From NCBI RefSeq assembly GCF_000455225.1, contig NZ_HF954537.1, forward strand, positions 921,070 to 985,069: 64,000 bases of DNA. Direction: 5' to 3'. Origin of the DNA: Megasphaera massiliensis. GTDB taxonomy: Bacteria; Bacillota; Negativicutes; Veillonellales; Megasphaeraceae. Each line of letters starts with the position of its first letter. The first letter of the stretch is position 1. The notes beneath the pieces were generated by a model. The model was not told where the DNA came from. It worked only from the letters and a program-made list of their open reading frames with translations, and ran no database searches. Both the position numbers and the translations under genes were made by a program. Shown piece after piece: positions 37,051 to 46,011 of this stretch.

Positions 37051-38078
37051 GGTTCCACCTTCTTCAGTACCTCTTCAAAAAGGTTCCACACCGCATCGAC
37101 AGTAATCCGGGCCATGCAGTCCGGATCGTCGACGAGAGGTTCTTCCGGCGTGGCTTTCGACGTCGGCGAAATGACGAGATGGATATAAGCGCTGTCCTGT
37201 CCTCCATAAGGTCCGGTCCGTTCAGGAGACGTAGTGCCAAAAAGGGCGATGAGCTCCTTTTTGAGGGCATTGGCGATGTGAAGGGGACCCGTGTCGGCAC
37301 TGAGATAAACCAGGCTGTCATCGATGGCCGCCATGAGCTGGCGAAGATCGGTCTTGCCGGTATAGTCAAAAACCAGTCCCGACGCATCCCGTTCTTTAAT
37401 CCGGCGTCCCTTCTCCCGATCGTCATTGCCGCCTAAGATGACAGCTGACAGGCCCTTATCGGTCAGGCGCTTTAAAAAGCGACTCCAATGGTCAAGAGGC
37501 CATTCTTTAACATTCCAGCGAGCACCGGGAACGACGGCGATATAAGGCCCTTTGAGGCCGTCTTGCAAAAGGCGCTGACGCCAGGCCTCCTTCTCTGCCG
37601 TAATATCCGGCAAGGGAAAAACCAAGTCGTCGACACGGCCGCCTAAGGCCCGAATCGTATCGAGGTAGCGCTCGATGACGTGGTCGTATTTATGAGCCCC
37701 GACCAGGCCTTTGCTGACTAAAAAGCTTCCTTCGCGCATTTCCCAATAGCCGTATTTCTCTTTGGCTCCGCTGAGGAAGGCAACGATGGCGCTTTTGGCC
37801 AAACCCTGCAAATCGAGGCAGAGGTCGAAATGATAGGGATGGAGTGTCTTGCGCAGTTCCATCCAGTATGACAAGGATTTCAGCCGTTTTTTATCGACAT
37901 AGATGACGTCATCAATGTAGGGTTTTCCCGGCAGCACCGAGGCAAACTGCCGATGAACGGCCCAGACGATGCGGGCGTCGGGACAATTTTGTCGCAGGGC
38001 ATGGAGGGTCGGCAGCGAATGAAGAACGTCACCAAGAGAACTCATCTTGATGACCAATATGTTTTTATACGCTTTCAC
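37047..38078 (-). CDS. Glycosyltransferase family 9 (LPS heptosyltransferase I-like)
   Basis: 343 residues from the GTG at 38078, preceded by AAGGA 6 nt upstream; a TTG at 38099 lies deeper in gmhB and has no site. The sequence starts KAYKNILVIKMSSLGDVLHSLPTLHALRQ and has the family-9 motif YLSADTGPLHIANALKKELIALFGTTSPERTGPYG. It most resembles WaaC-type enzymes that add the first heptose to Kdo. It overlaps the end of gmhB by 14 nt and the next transferase by 4 nt, indicating coupled translation. Confidence 0.88.
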   Translation of the reverse strand: MKAYKNILVIKMSSLGDVLHSLPTLHALRQNCPDARIVWAVHRQFASVLPGKPYIDDVIYVDKKRLKSLSYWMELRKTLHPYHFDLCLDLQGLAKSAIVAFLSGAKEKYGYWEMREGSFLVSKGLVGAHKYDHVIERYLDTIRALGGRVDDLVFPLPDITAEKEAWRQRLLQDGLKGPYIAVVPGARWNVKEWPLDHWSRFLKRLTDKGLSAVILGGNDDREKGRRIKERDASGLVFDYTGKTDLRQLMAAIDDSLVYLSADTGPLHIANALKKELIALFGTTSPERTGPYGGQDSAYIHLVISPTSKATPEEPLVDDPDCMARITVDAVWNLFEEVLKKVEP

Positions 38079-38586
38079 GTTCCTTCCTTTCTGTGACAAT
38101 AGCCTTTACAAAGGCATCGAGCCTGCCGCCGGTGAATAAGTAGCCGTCCATGCCGGCTCGCCGGCCGCATTCGACGTCACGGGGCATGTCACCGATCATA
38201 AAGGATCGGGACAGGTCGATATCGTAGTCGCGGGCAGCTGCCAGGACCATGCCCGGTTCCGGTTTGCGCCAATCGCTCTTTTTATCATAGGCTTTTATCG
38301 GCGCCCCTTCGAGGTAGGGGCAGTAATAGACGGCGCTAATCGTCCCGCCGGCAGCGGCGGCTTCGCGGCACATCCAATCGTGGAGGGTCTTTACATCGTC
38401 TTCGGTGTAATAACCGCGGGCGACACCGCTCTGATTGGTGACGACGATGATGGCATAGCCTTCGGCCGTCAAGTAGGCCAAGGCTTCTTTGGCGCCGTCC
38501 ATCCATTCAAAATCCTTGATGAATCCGAGGTACGACTTATCGACGTTCAAGACGCCGTCGCGGTCGAAAAAGACAGCCCTTCTCAT
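38065..38586 (-). CDS. gmhB: D-glycero-beta-D-manno-heptose 1,7-bisphosphate 7-phosphatase
   Basis: 173 residues, the family length. HAD motif I is FFDRDGVLN, with Asp8 and Asp10; VVTNQSGVARGYYTEDD, the zinc-loop CPYLEGAPIKAYDKKSDWRKPEPGM region and FMIGDMPRDVECGRRAG complete the set. It removes the 7-phosphate between the HldE kinase and adenylyltransferase steps. It overlaps hldD and the next transferase gene. In the zinc loop I see fewer Cys/His than in E. coli GmhB (CPH...C.C). Confidence 0.9.
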   Translation of the reverse strand: MRRAVFFDRDGVLNVDKSYLGFIKDFEWMDGAKEALAYLTAEGYAIIVVTNQSGVARGYYTEDDVKTLHDWMCREAAAAGGTISAVYYCPYLEGAPIKAYDKKSDWRKPEPGMVLAAARDYDIDLSRSFMIGDMPRDVECGRRAGMDGYLFTGGRLDAFVKAIVTERKERESV

Positions 38587-39548
38587 GCGAAATAGCCGCC
38601 GTTCTTTTCGAGGATGCTGCAGTATTCCTTAACGGCTTCCGACAGGATGGTAAAGCCCTTGTCATAGCCGGCTTTCATGAGATTTTCCGTATCGGCCTGG
38701 GTATAGCTCTGATATTTGCCCTTGAGAATATCCGGGAAGGGAACGTATTCGATATGGCCCTTGCCGCAATAATCGATGACGCCTTGGACAAATTCATTGA
38801 AGGTATGGCCGATACCGGTACCGCAGTTATAGATGCCCGACAGTTCCGGATGTTCCCAGAAATAGAAGATGACGTTGACCACATCGTTTACGTAGATGAA
38901 GTCGCGAATCTGACCGCCGTCTTCATAACCTGCCGTCCCCTTAAAGAGGGTGATTTTCCCTGTTTCTTGGAGTTCATGGTATTTCTGGAATACCAGGGAT
39001 GCCATCTTGTCCTTGTGGTTTTCCTGCGGTCCGAAGACGTTGAAATAACGGAAACCGACGATCTGGCTCTTGGCGATAGGCTGAACGCGGCGAACGAAAC
39101 GGTCGAACTGGAGCTTGGAATACGCATAGGGATTGAGGGCCTCTTCGCACGACGGATCTTCGCGGAAGCCGTTTCGGCCGCTGCCATAGGTCGACGCCGA
39201 CGACGCGTAGAGGAAGGGAATCTTCCGGCTCATGCAGTAGCGCAAAAGATTCTTGCTGCCTTCATAGTTGTTCTTCATCATGTAGCGGCCGTCGTAATTC
39301 ATCGTATCCGAGCAGGCCCCTTCGTGGAAGACGACGTCGATGTAGCCGCAGTCAAAGGTATCATCGGCCATCTGTTCATCGAAGTCGGCGTAATCCATAT
39401 AATCAAAGAAATCGAGGCCCTGGAGGTTGCGGCACTTGCGGCCGTCGGTCAGGTCGTCGACGATGATGATGTCGTCGATACCCCGATTATTCAGTTGCTT
39501 TACGATATTGCTGCCGATAAAACCGGCACCGCCTGTTACTATTTTCAT
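38583..39548 (-). CDS. hldD: ADP-L-glycero-D-manno-heptose 6-epimerase
   Basis: 321 residues of the extended short-chain dehydrogenase family. The Rossmann motif is GGAGFIGSNIVKQLNNRG, the catalytic pair is in NPYAYSKLQFDRF (Tyr-x3-Lys), with ASSASTYG before it and RYFNVFGPQENHKDKMAS after it. It converts ADP-D-glycero-D-manno-heptose to the L-glycero form for LPS core. It overlaps hldE and gmhB by 4 nt each. Confidence 0.94.
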   Translation of the reverse strand: MKIVTGGAGFIGSNIVKQLNNRGIDDIIIVDDLTDGRKCRNLQGLDFFDYMDYADFDEQMADDTFDCGYIDVVFHEGACSDTMNYDGRYMMKNNYEGSKNLLRYCMSRKIPFLYASSASTYGSGRNGFREDPSCEEALNPYAYSKLQFDRFVRRVQPIAKSQIVGFRYFNVFGPQENHKDKMASLVFQKYHELQETGKITLFKGTAGYEDGGQIRDFIYVNDVVNVIFYFWEHPELSGIYNCGTGIGHTFNEFVQGVIDYCGKGHIEYVPFPDILKGKYQSYTQADTENLMKAGYDKGFTILSEAVKEYCSILEKNGGYFA

Positions 39549-41026
39549 ATTTTCCCCTTCTTTACCAAATCAGCTATTTTCTGAACGAGTCCCGTCGTCG
39601 AATACCCCTCTTCAAAAGAAATGATTTCTACGCGCTTGACGGACTCGCGGCCAATGACTTCATCGGCCTTATAATCGCCGCCTTTGACCAGGATATCGGG
39701 ACGGAGGACCTCTAAGAGTTCCTTCGGCGTGTCTTCGTCAAAGATGACGACGTCATCGATACATCCCAAGGCTCCGAGCAGAACGGCCCGGTCTTCCTGA
39801 GCTACGAGAGGACGCGTTTCCCCTTTGAGGCGCCGTACGGAGTCATCAGAATTGAGGCCGACAACGAGGTGTTGTCCCAGCATGGCTGCCTGCTGCAGAT
39901 AAAGGACGTGGCCGCGATGGAGAATGTCGAAGCAGCCGTTCGTAAAGACCACGGTTTCCCCTTTCTGCTGCCAATCCCGGATTTTCTTGGCCATCTCATC
40001 CCAGGTCAAGGACTGATAAGGCTGCCACCGGACGGGATGCCAATCTTCCCATAATTTCAGGAGCTCATGGCGATGAATGGGATAGGTCCCTACCTTGGTG
40101 ACGACGATACCGGCTGCGGCGTTGGCGATTTGCAGGCTGGTGCGAATGGACAACTTACCGGCAACGGCTGCTAAAAAGGCAGCGGCTACGGTATCTCCGG
40201 CGCCGGATACGTCAAAGACTTCCTGGGCAGTGGCCGGATTGTTCCAGACCTTGCCGTCTTTTCCGACGACGGTGATTCCCTTTTCAGACCGGGTCACCAT
40301 GAGGTGGGCAAAGGAATACTGTTTATACAGCTCATGGGCTGCTTTGACGACAGCCTGGCCTTCATTGGCAACAGGGGTCCCCAAGCAGTCACCTAATTCT
40401 TTCATATTCGGCGTCACGAAATCGGCACCGTTATACTTGCTCCAATCGCTGCCCTTGGGATCGACCAAGACCGGGATATGAGCTTCATTGGCGGCTTCGA
40501 TGACGCTTTTAGACAAGGAATCGGTAAGAACGCCTTTTTGGTAGTCCGACAGAATAATCCCATCAAGGCCTGATGCCAGCTGCTGTTTCAGCCAGGCGAG
40601 AAGTGTTTCCTCTTCCGGTTCAGCTAAAGGCGTCACTTCTTCGAAATCGAGACGAACCATCTGCTGCCGAGAGCCGAGAATACGCATCTTGGTCGTCGTC
40701 GCATGGCCTTTTCGCACGACAAGGCCTGAGCCGTCGATGTGGGACTCGGTCAATAACTCGTGGAGCAAGTCGGCGTTTTCATCGTCGCCGATGAGACCGC
40801 CCAATAAGACCTGGCAGTCCAAGTTAGCCAAGTTGGATGCGACATTGGCCGCCCCGCCCAAGACGGACGTCATGTGATCGACTTTATTGACCGGCACCGG
40901 TGCTTCCGGTGAAATGCGTTCGACCTTGCCAAAAACATAGCGGTCGACCATGATATCTCCGATAACGGCAATTTTCAGGTTCGGCAAGACATGATAAAAA
41001 AAGTGGTCGATGTAATTTTCTGTCAT
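39545..41026 (-). CDS. hldE: Bifunctional heptose-7-phosphate kinase / heptose-1-phosphate adenylyltransferase
   Basis: 493 residues. The N-terminal PfkB-type kinase domain (about 1-330) begins LKIAVIGDIMVDRYVFGKVERISPEAPVPV and holds DVSGAGDTVAAAFLAA. The C-terminal nucleotidyltransferase (about 350-493) has VFTNGCFDILHRGHVLYLQQA with the HxGH motif. It performs the first and third steps of ADP-heptose synthesis in the cytoplasm. GmhA, the isomerase that makes its substrate, is not in this window. It lies 21 nt after nrdR, so the two are probably co-transcribed. Confidence 0.95.
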   Translation of the reverse strand: MTENYIDHFFYHVLPNLKIAVIGDIMVDRYVFGKVERISPEAPVPVNKVDHMTSVLGGAANVASNLANLDCQVLLGGLIGDDENADLLHELLTESHIDGSGLVVRKGHATTTKMRILGSRQQMVRLDFEEVTPLAEPEEETLLAWLKQQLASGLDGIILSDYQKGVLTDSLSKSVIEAANEAHIPVLVDPKGSDWSKYNGADFVTPNMKELGDCLGTPVANEGQAVVKAAHELYKQYSFAHLMVTRSEKGITVVGKDGKVWNNPATAQEVFDVSGAGDTVAAAFLAAVAGKLSIRTSLQIANAAAGIVVTKVGTYPIHRHELLKLWEDWHPVRWQPYQSLTWDEMAKKIRDWQQKGETVVFTNGCFDILHRGHVLYLQQAAMLGQHLVVGLNSDDSVRRLKGETRPLVAQEDRAVLLGALGCIDDVVIFDEDTPKELLEVLRPDILVKGGDYKADEVIGRESVKRVEIISFEEGYSTTGLVQKIADLVKKGKI

Positions 41027-41047
41027 AGCGTTCCTCGATTCAATCTC

Positions 41048-41512
41048 TTATTTTTGTTCTTTCGTACCCATGAGATACTTCAATTCAGCCATAAAACTTT
41101 CTAAGTCGGCAAACTCGCGGTATACGGAAGCAAAGCGGATATAGGCAACGGCATCGACAGAGCGAAGTTCGCGCAAAACCATTTCCCCTATTTTTTCACT
41201 GGACACTTCCTGAGCCAGTGTGTTGCGGATATTGCGTTCAACCTTGGTGACAATCTCTTCCAGCTGCCGGCGCGTGACTTCCCGCTTGTTGCAGGCCCGA
41301 AGCAGGCCGTTGATCAACTTATTGCGGTCAAACAGTTCGTGCCGTCCGTCTTTCTTGACGACGATGAGCGGTACTTCTTCCACCATCTCATACGTCGTAA
41401 ACCGGCGGCCGCACTGCTGGCATTCGCGGCGGCGGCGGATAGCTTTGCCATCATCGGTTGCCCGTGAATCGGTTACTTTTGTATCTGCACATTGGCAAAA
41501 TGGGCATCTCAT
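41048..41512 (-). CDS. nrdR: Transcriptional repressor NrdR
   Basis: 154 residues. The zinc ribbon has CPFC at the N-terminus and CQQCGRRFTTYE, then an ATP-cone domain begins VPLIVVKKDGRHELFDRNKL. NrdR senses ATP/dATP and represses ribonucleotide reductase genes. It lies downstream of ftsZ past a strong terminator and just upstream of hldE. Confidence 0.95.
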   Translation of the reverse strand: MRCPFCQCADTKVTDSRATDDGKAIRRRRECQQCGRRFTTYEMVEEVPLIVVKKDGRHELFDRNKLINGLLRACNKREVTRRQLEEIVTKVERNIRNTLAQEVSSEKIGEMVLRELRSVDAVAYIRFASVYREFADLESFMAELKYLMGTKEQK

Positions 41513-41544
41513 CCTTCTTCCTACCTTCTTTCCGACGATATTTT

Positions 41545-41580
41545 CAAAAAAAGCGGGTCCGCCGGGATCCGCTTTTTTTC
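41545..41580. terminator. Bidirectional terminator between ftsZ and nrdR
   Basis: AAAAAAAGCGGGTCC and GGATCCGCTTTTTTT pair over a short GC-rich loop, with seven T on either strand. It ends the division and cell-wall cluster. Confidence 0.9.
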
Positions 41581-41587
41581 ATGCTGA

Positions 41588-42625
41588 TTATCTCATCCAC
41601 GCAGGAATTTCTACGCCGCCGGCACTATCTTTTTTATCGCCGGATTTTGTCGTTCCGCCCGTTCCCTGTCCGAAAGAAGGAATCGAAGACGGTTCTTTAC
41701 CGAACCCCGTAGCGACGACCGTAATGCGGATCGAATCTTCCATGTCCGGATCGATGACCGAACCGAAGATGATGTTGGCTTCCGGATCAACGGCTTCAGC
41801 CACTTTTTCAGCAGCTTCGTTGATTTCGTACAAGCTGACGTCCGGACCGCCGGTGACGTTGAGCAGGATGCTCTGAGCGCCGTCGATGCTCATTTCTAAG
41901 AGGGCACTGTGAATAGCACCGTCAACAGCTTCGACTGCACGGTTTTCACCGGAACCGATGCCGATACCCATGATGGCTTCGCCCTGGTCGGACATGATCG
42001 TCTTGACGTCGGCAAAGTCGAGGTTGATGAGACCGGTCGTCGTGATCAAGTCGGAAATGCCCTGAACGCCCTGGCGGAGTACGTCGTCAGCGACGAGGAA
42101 AGCATCTTTAAGGGGCGTCTTCTTGTCGATGATCTGGAGCAGTTTATCATTGGGGATGGTAATGATGGTATCGACTTTTTCTTTCAAGTAGTCGGCACCC
42201 TTTTCGGCAACTTCTCTGCGGCGCTTGCCTTCAAATAAGAACGGTTTGGTAACGACAGCGACCGTGAGGGCGCCCATTTCCTTAGCACATTCAGCTACGA
42301 TAGGGGCTGCACCGGTACCGGTACCGCCGCCCATGCCGGCCGTAACGAATACCATATCGGCACCTTGGAGAGCCTTGATGATTTCTTCCTTGCTTTCAAG
42401 GGCAGCCTGTTCACCAACCTGAGGATTGGCACCGGCGCCGAGGCCGCGTGTCAATTTTTCACCGATCTGAATTTTGACATCGGCTTGGGATACTTCCAAC
42501 ACCTGGTCTTCCGTGTTGACCGAAATGAACTGGACCCCCTGCAAACCGCTTTCTATCATACGGTTGACAGCGTTGTTACCGCCGCCGCCGACACCAATTA
42601 CTTTTATATTCGCAAACTCTGCCAT
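41588..42625 (-). CDS. ftsZ: Cell division GTPase FtsZ
   Basis: 345 residues from the ATG at 42625 ([18 protein letters not shown]), with GGAGG 10 nt upstream; the 11 upstream codons are unlikely to be used. The tubulin signature is [10 protein letters not shown]; the T7-loop region reads [12 protein letters not shown] short linker leads to the conserved C-terminal peptide VEIPAWMR, which binds ZipA/FtsA/SepF-type partners. FtsZ forms the division ring. The linker is only about 30 residues. No ftsA lies next to it. Confidence 0.98.
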   Translation of the reverse strand: MAEFANIKVIGVGGGGNNAVNRMIESGLQGVQFISVNTEDQVLEVSQADVKIQIGEKLTRGLGAGANPQVGEQAALESKEEIIKALQGADMVFVTAGMGGGTGTGAAPIVAECAKEMGALTVAVVTKPFLFEGKRRREVAEKGADYLKEKVDTIITIPNDKLLQIIDKKTPLKDAFLVADDVLRQGVQGISDLITTTGLINLDFADVKTIMSDQGEAIMGIGIGSGENRAVEAVDGAIHSALLEMSIDGAQSILLNVTGGPDVSLYEINEAAEKVAEAVDPEANIIFGSVIDPDMEDSIRITVVATGFGKEPSSIPSFGQGTGGTTKSGDKKDSAGGVEIPAWMR

Positions 42626-42744
42626 ATCGCATTTTCCTCCTTCGGACTCTATACGCACACCTTGTGCAGTAGGATTCTTTATTATTTTACACTATCTTCG
42701 AAAATTTATCTAGCTGTTTTTAAAAATCAAGGCCTCCAGCCTGT

Positions 42745-43653
42745 TTATTTTGCCTTAATAGCCGGTGCTCTGAGGTCGGTATCGATATACTGTACATTGA
42801 TCCCGTTGCTTTGAGCTTCGGTAAGTAAGGTTTCGGTCATCTTGGCCCGTTCAGCCGGGTCATCTCCCTTACCGAGGCGGATAGGAACGGAATCAGTCGT
42901 ATAGGCGACGATACTTTCGGGATTACCGACGTTTACTTCGGCAATCGTTTTAAGCAGGTCCGGCGGCAGACTCTGAAGGTATATCATAGCCGCTTGAAGC
43001 GTCGGATCGTCAATCGTATCGCCAAGGAGCAGGTTGTCCACTTTTTTCCCGGTCATGATGGGCAGGGAAACGCCTTTGATCTGCGGTTCCAAATCGATGA
43101 CCCGTCCCGTCTTATCGACGTAAGCGAAACCATAGAGCGTCGTAATGATAGCTGCCGGCTTGCGTTCGGTCATTTCGATGTGAATGGTCGCCGGAAATTC
43201 CCGGGTTACGGTGGCATCGGCAATGCGCAGGTCTTTTTTCAGCCGCTCTTCGATGCCGGCTGTCGACAGTTGGACGACGTTGACGTAGGAATAAGCGCCG
43301 GCGGCGCGGTAAACATCGTCAAAGGACATGTTTTCATTGCCGTCGACGATGATTGTGCCAAAGGGAACCGGTGCCAGCCGCAGGAACAGCCACAAGGCAA
43401 AGACACCGAGGACGCCTAAGATGATCGTGCATCGGCGCCGGCGGGCACGCGCTTTTTTCTGCTGCTTTCTTTTTTTCTTCAGTCGGGCGGCCTGCCGTAT
43501 CTGCTGACGGCGGCGTTCCTCTTCTTCAGCCAGTCTCATATCCTCATCGCTGCGCAAGGGATCCCTGTCCAGATGAGGAGGCACAAAGACATCATGAGGA
43601 TCATTCGGCACTACCGTTCGCGGCCGCCTTCCCGGATATGGATGCTGTTTCAT
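42745..43653 (-). CDS. ftsQ: Cell division protein FtsQ/DivIB
   Basis: 302 residues. A long cytoplasmic, charged N-terminus (many Arg/Lys/Glu, about 1-75) precedes one transmembrane helix (about 76-92), a POTRA domain (VPFGTIIVDGNENMSFDDVYRAAG) and the FtsQ beta domain. It acts in the FtsQ-FtsL-FtsB complex at the septum. Its ATG overlaps the ddl stop codon (TGATG). The following gene, after a gap of about 120 nt, is ftsZ. Confidence 0.9.
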   Translation of the reverse strand: MKQHPYPGRRPRTVVPNDPHDVFVPPHLDRDPLRSDEDMRLAEEEERRRQQIRQAARLKKKRKQQKKARARRRRCTIILGVLGVFALWLFLRLAPVPFGTIIVDGNENMSFDDVYRAAGAYSYVNVVQLSTAGIEERLKKDLRIADATVTREFPATIHIEMTERKPAAIITTLYGFAYVDKTGRVIDLEPQIKGVSLPIMTGKKVDNLLLGDTIDDPTLQAAMIYLQSLPPDLLKTIAEVNVGNPESIVAYTTDSVPIRLGKGDDPAERAKMTETLLTEAQSNGINVQYIDTDLRAPAIKAK

Positions 43654-44591
43654 CAGAATTTACCTACCGATGCTTCGAGCAAAATCTTTTCGCACAAATC
43701 TTCAAAAGAAAGTCCCATGGCCCGTGCTGCGTCGGGGACCAGGCTGGTCGCCGTCATTCCCGGTACGGTATTGATTTCAAGGACAAAGGGATGGCCTTCT
43801 TTATCGGTCATCATATCGACACGGGACACACCGCTGCAGTGGCAGAGGCGGAAGACTTTTAAAGCCAGGTCCTGCATCTCTTTTGTGAGAGCCGGTGAAA
43901 TGGGAGCCGGGCAGATGTGCTTGGCAATGCCCGGTTCATATTTTGAATAGAAATCGTATTTCCCCGTACTGGATACGATCTGAATGACCGGAAAGGCCAG
44001 GTCGTCCATGACGGCAACGGTAAATTCATCGCCGTCGATGAAGGCTTCGGCTACGATGGATGTGCTGTACTTAAAGGCTTCTTTAAGGGCCGATTCCAGT
44101 TCTTCCCGGGCGGTGACGATGACCGTTCCGATGCTCGATCCCTGGCCGGACGACTTGATGACGACGGGTAGAGAAAACTGCTTTTCAATATCGGCAATGA
44201 TCTCCTTGCGGTCCTGATTGGCAAAGTAGTAGGCAAAAGGAGCCGTGGCAATGCCGGCGCCTTTAAAGGCAGCCTTGCTCATGACCTTATTCATGCCGAC
44301 GGCACTGGCCATGACGCCCGGACCGGTATAAGGGATGCCCATCATTTCGCACAGGCCTTGGAGAACACCGTCTTCGCCGTAGCGGCCGTGAAGGGCGTTG
44401 AATACGACGTCGATTTTCTTTTCTTTCAAGGTTGCCGCCAAGGTATGCGGAACGAGTTCAATCGTTTCGATGACATAGCCTTTTTTCTTCAGTGCTTCGG
44501 CAATGGCAGCTCCCGTGCGGCGCGATACTTCCGCTTCTGTCGAAGGGCCGCCGACGACGACGGCAATCTTTTTACCTTTCATGTCTTCCAT
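43653..44591 (-). CDS. ddl: D-alanine--D-alanine ligase
   Basis: 312 residues, ATP-grasp fold. VVGGPSTEAEVSRRTG, VFNALHGRYGEDGVLQGLCEMMGIPYTGPGV and the C-terminal FVLEINTVPGMTATSLVP with the metal-binding E-N pair are present. It makes D-Ala-D-Ala for the peptidoglycan stem. It lies 3 nt after murC and overlaps ftsQ. GGAG is 9 nt upstream of the ATG at 44591; a second ATG three codons later is possible. Confidence 0.95.
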   Translation of the reverse strand: MEDMKGKKIAVVVGGPSTEAEVSRRTGAAIAEALKKKGYVIETIELVPHTLAATLKEKKIDVVFNALHGRYGEDGVLQGLCEMMGIPYTGPGVMASAVGMNKVMSKAAFKGAGIATAPFAYYFANQDRKEIIADIEKQFSLPVVIKSSGQGSSIGTVIVTAREELESALKEAFKYSTSIVAEAFIDGDEFTVAVMDDLAFPVIQIVSSTGKYDFYSKYEPGIAKHICPAPISPALTKEMQDLALKVFRLCHCSGVSRVDMMTDKEGHPFVLEINTVPGMTATSLVPDAARAMGLSFEDLCEKILLEASVGKF

Positions 44592-44594
44592 GCG

Positions 44595-45998
44595 TTATTT
44601 CTCCATTTCTTTCGCTTCGGCAATATACTGTTCGCCGACTTTATAAATATCTCCGGCGCCCATGGTGATGACTAAATCGAGAGGCTTGGAGTTTTCTTTC
44701 AAATAGGCAATCAAATCCTCTTTATGAGGAATGTAGGTGACGTCCTGTCCCGTCGTCTCCTTGACTTTTTTGGCAATGAGTTCGCCCGATACGCCGGGAA
44801 TGGGATCTTCACCGGCACTGTATACATCGGTTACGATCAGTTTATCGGCCTTTGCAAAGGCACTGCCGTACTGTTCGAGGAGAAGCTTCGTCCGCGTGTA
44901 GCGGTGCGGCTGGAAGAGACAGACGACGCGGTGGGTCCCCATGTCGCGAGCCGCCGTCAAGGTCGCATTGATTTCCGTCGGATGATGGGCATAGTCATCG
45001 ACGACCCAAACGTCACCGACAAACCCCTTGGTCTGGAACCGGCGCTTAGCCCCGTGGAAATGGCTCATGGCAGCGGCTATCTCCGCAAAGGGAAGTCCGC
45101 AGGCATCGGCCACGGCCGTCGTCGCCAAGGCGTTTAAGACGTTATGCCGGCCCGGTACGTTTAAGACCATGTCGCCCATCTTTTGGCCGCCTTTATAGAC
45201 ACTAAAGTGAAGTTTGCCTTTCAGGTAATGAAGCTCTCTTGCCTGGTAATCCGCCGGCTGTTCGAGGCCGTAAGAAACGTAGCGCCGCCCGATGGAAGGA
45301 GCCATGGCGCGAATCTTGTCGTTTTCAAAGCACAAGACGGCCAGTCCCTTTTCGGGATCGAGTTTCTGGATGAATTCCTTAAAAGCGGCGATGACGTTTT
45401 CAAGGGAGTTATAGTGATCCATATGGTCGGCATCAATGTTGGTAACGACGGCGATATACGGATGCTGCTTGAGGAAGGTGCCGTCGCTTTCATCGGCTTC
45501 GGCAATGACGTACTGCCCCTTCCCTAAAATCGAGTTGCTGTGCAAATAGTCGACTTCCCCGCCGATGACGATGGTCGGGTCCTGTCGGCATTCTTCAAAG
45601 ACCTGGCCCAGCATGGACGACGTCGTCGTCTTGCCGTGCGCACCGGCAACAGAAATCCCCTTTCCCCAGCTCATGATGTGAACCAGCGCATCGGAACGGT
45701 GGATGACCGGAATCTGCCGACGCCGTGCTTCGACGAGTTCGACGTTGTTGTCGCGGATGGCCGACGAAATGACGACGACCTGGGCGTCCTGCAAATTTTC
45801 AGGGCTTTGTCCAATGCAGATACGGGCTCCGCGCTTGGCAAACTGCTCCGTTACAGGCGAGGCTTTGAGGTCTGAGCCGGATACGTGATATCCTTTTTCA
45901 ATAAAAACATTGGCGATTGCCCGCATTCCGGCTCCGGCAATCCCAATAAAATGAACGTTTGTCACATCGTTCAGATTAACCATAGGTTTATTCCACAC
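44595..45998 (-). CDS. murC: UDP-N-acetylmuramate--L-alanine ligase
   Basis: 467 residues from a GTG at 45998, which has AGGAG 7 nt upstream; the ATG at 45983 (MVNLNDVTNVHFIGI) is a less well placed alternative. The Rossmann-like N-domain has HFIGIAGAGMRAIANV, the P-loop is AGAHGKTTTSSMLG, and the C-domain holds VWVVDDYAHHPTEI. It adds the first stem residue, L-Ala, in the cytoplasm. murG ends 13 nt upstream and ddl begins 3 nt downstream. No murB is present next to it. Confidence 0.95.
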   Translation of the reverse strand: MWNKPMVNLNDVTNVHFIGIAGAGMRAIANVFIEKGYHVSGSDLKASPVTEQFAKRGARICIGQSPENLQDAQVVVISSAIRDNNVELVEARRRQIPVIHRSDALVHIMSWGKGISVAGAHGKTTTSSMLGQVFEECRQDPTIVIGGEVDYLHSNSILGKGQYVIAEADESDGTFLKQHPYIAVVTNIDADHMDHYNSLENVIAAFKEFIQKLDPEKGLAVLCFENDKIRAMAPSIGRRYVSYGLEQPADYQARELHYLKGKLHFSVYKGGQKMGDMVLNVPGRHNVLNALATTAVADACGLPFAEIAAAMSHFHGAKRRFQTKGFVGDVWVVDDYAHHPTEINATLTAARDMGTHRVVCLFQPHRYTRTKLLLEQYGSAFAKADKLIVTDVYSAGEDPIPGVSGELIAKKVKETTGQDVTYIPHKEDLIAYLKENSKPLDLVITMGAGDIYKVGEQYIAEAKEMEK

Positions 45999-46011
45999 CC
46001 TTCTTCTCCTG

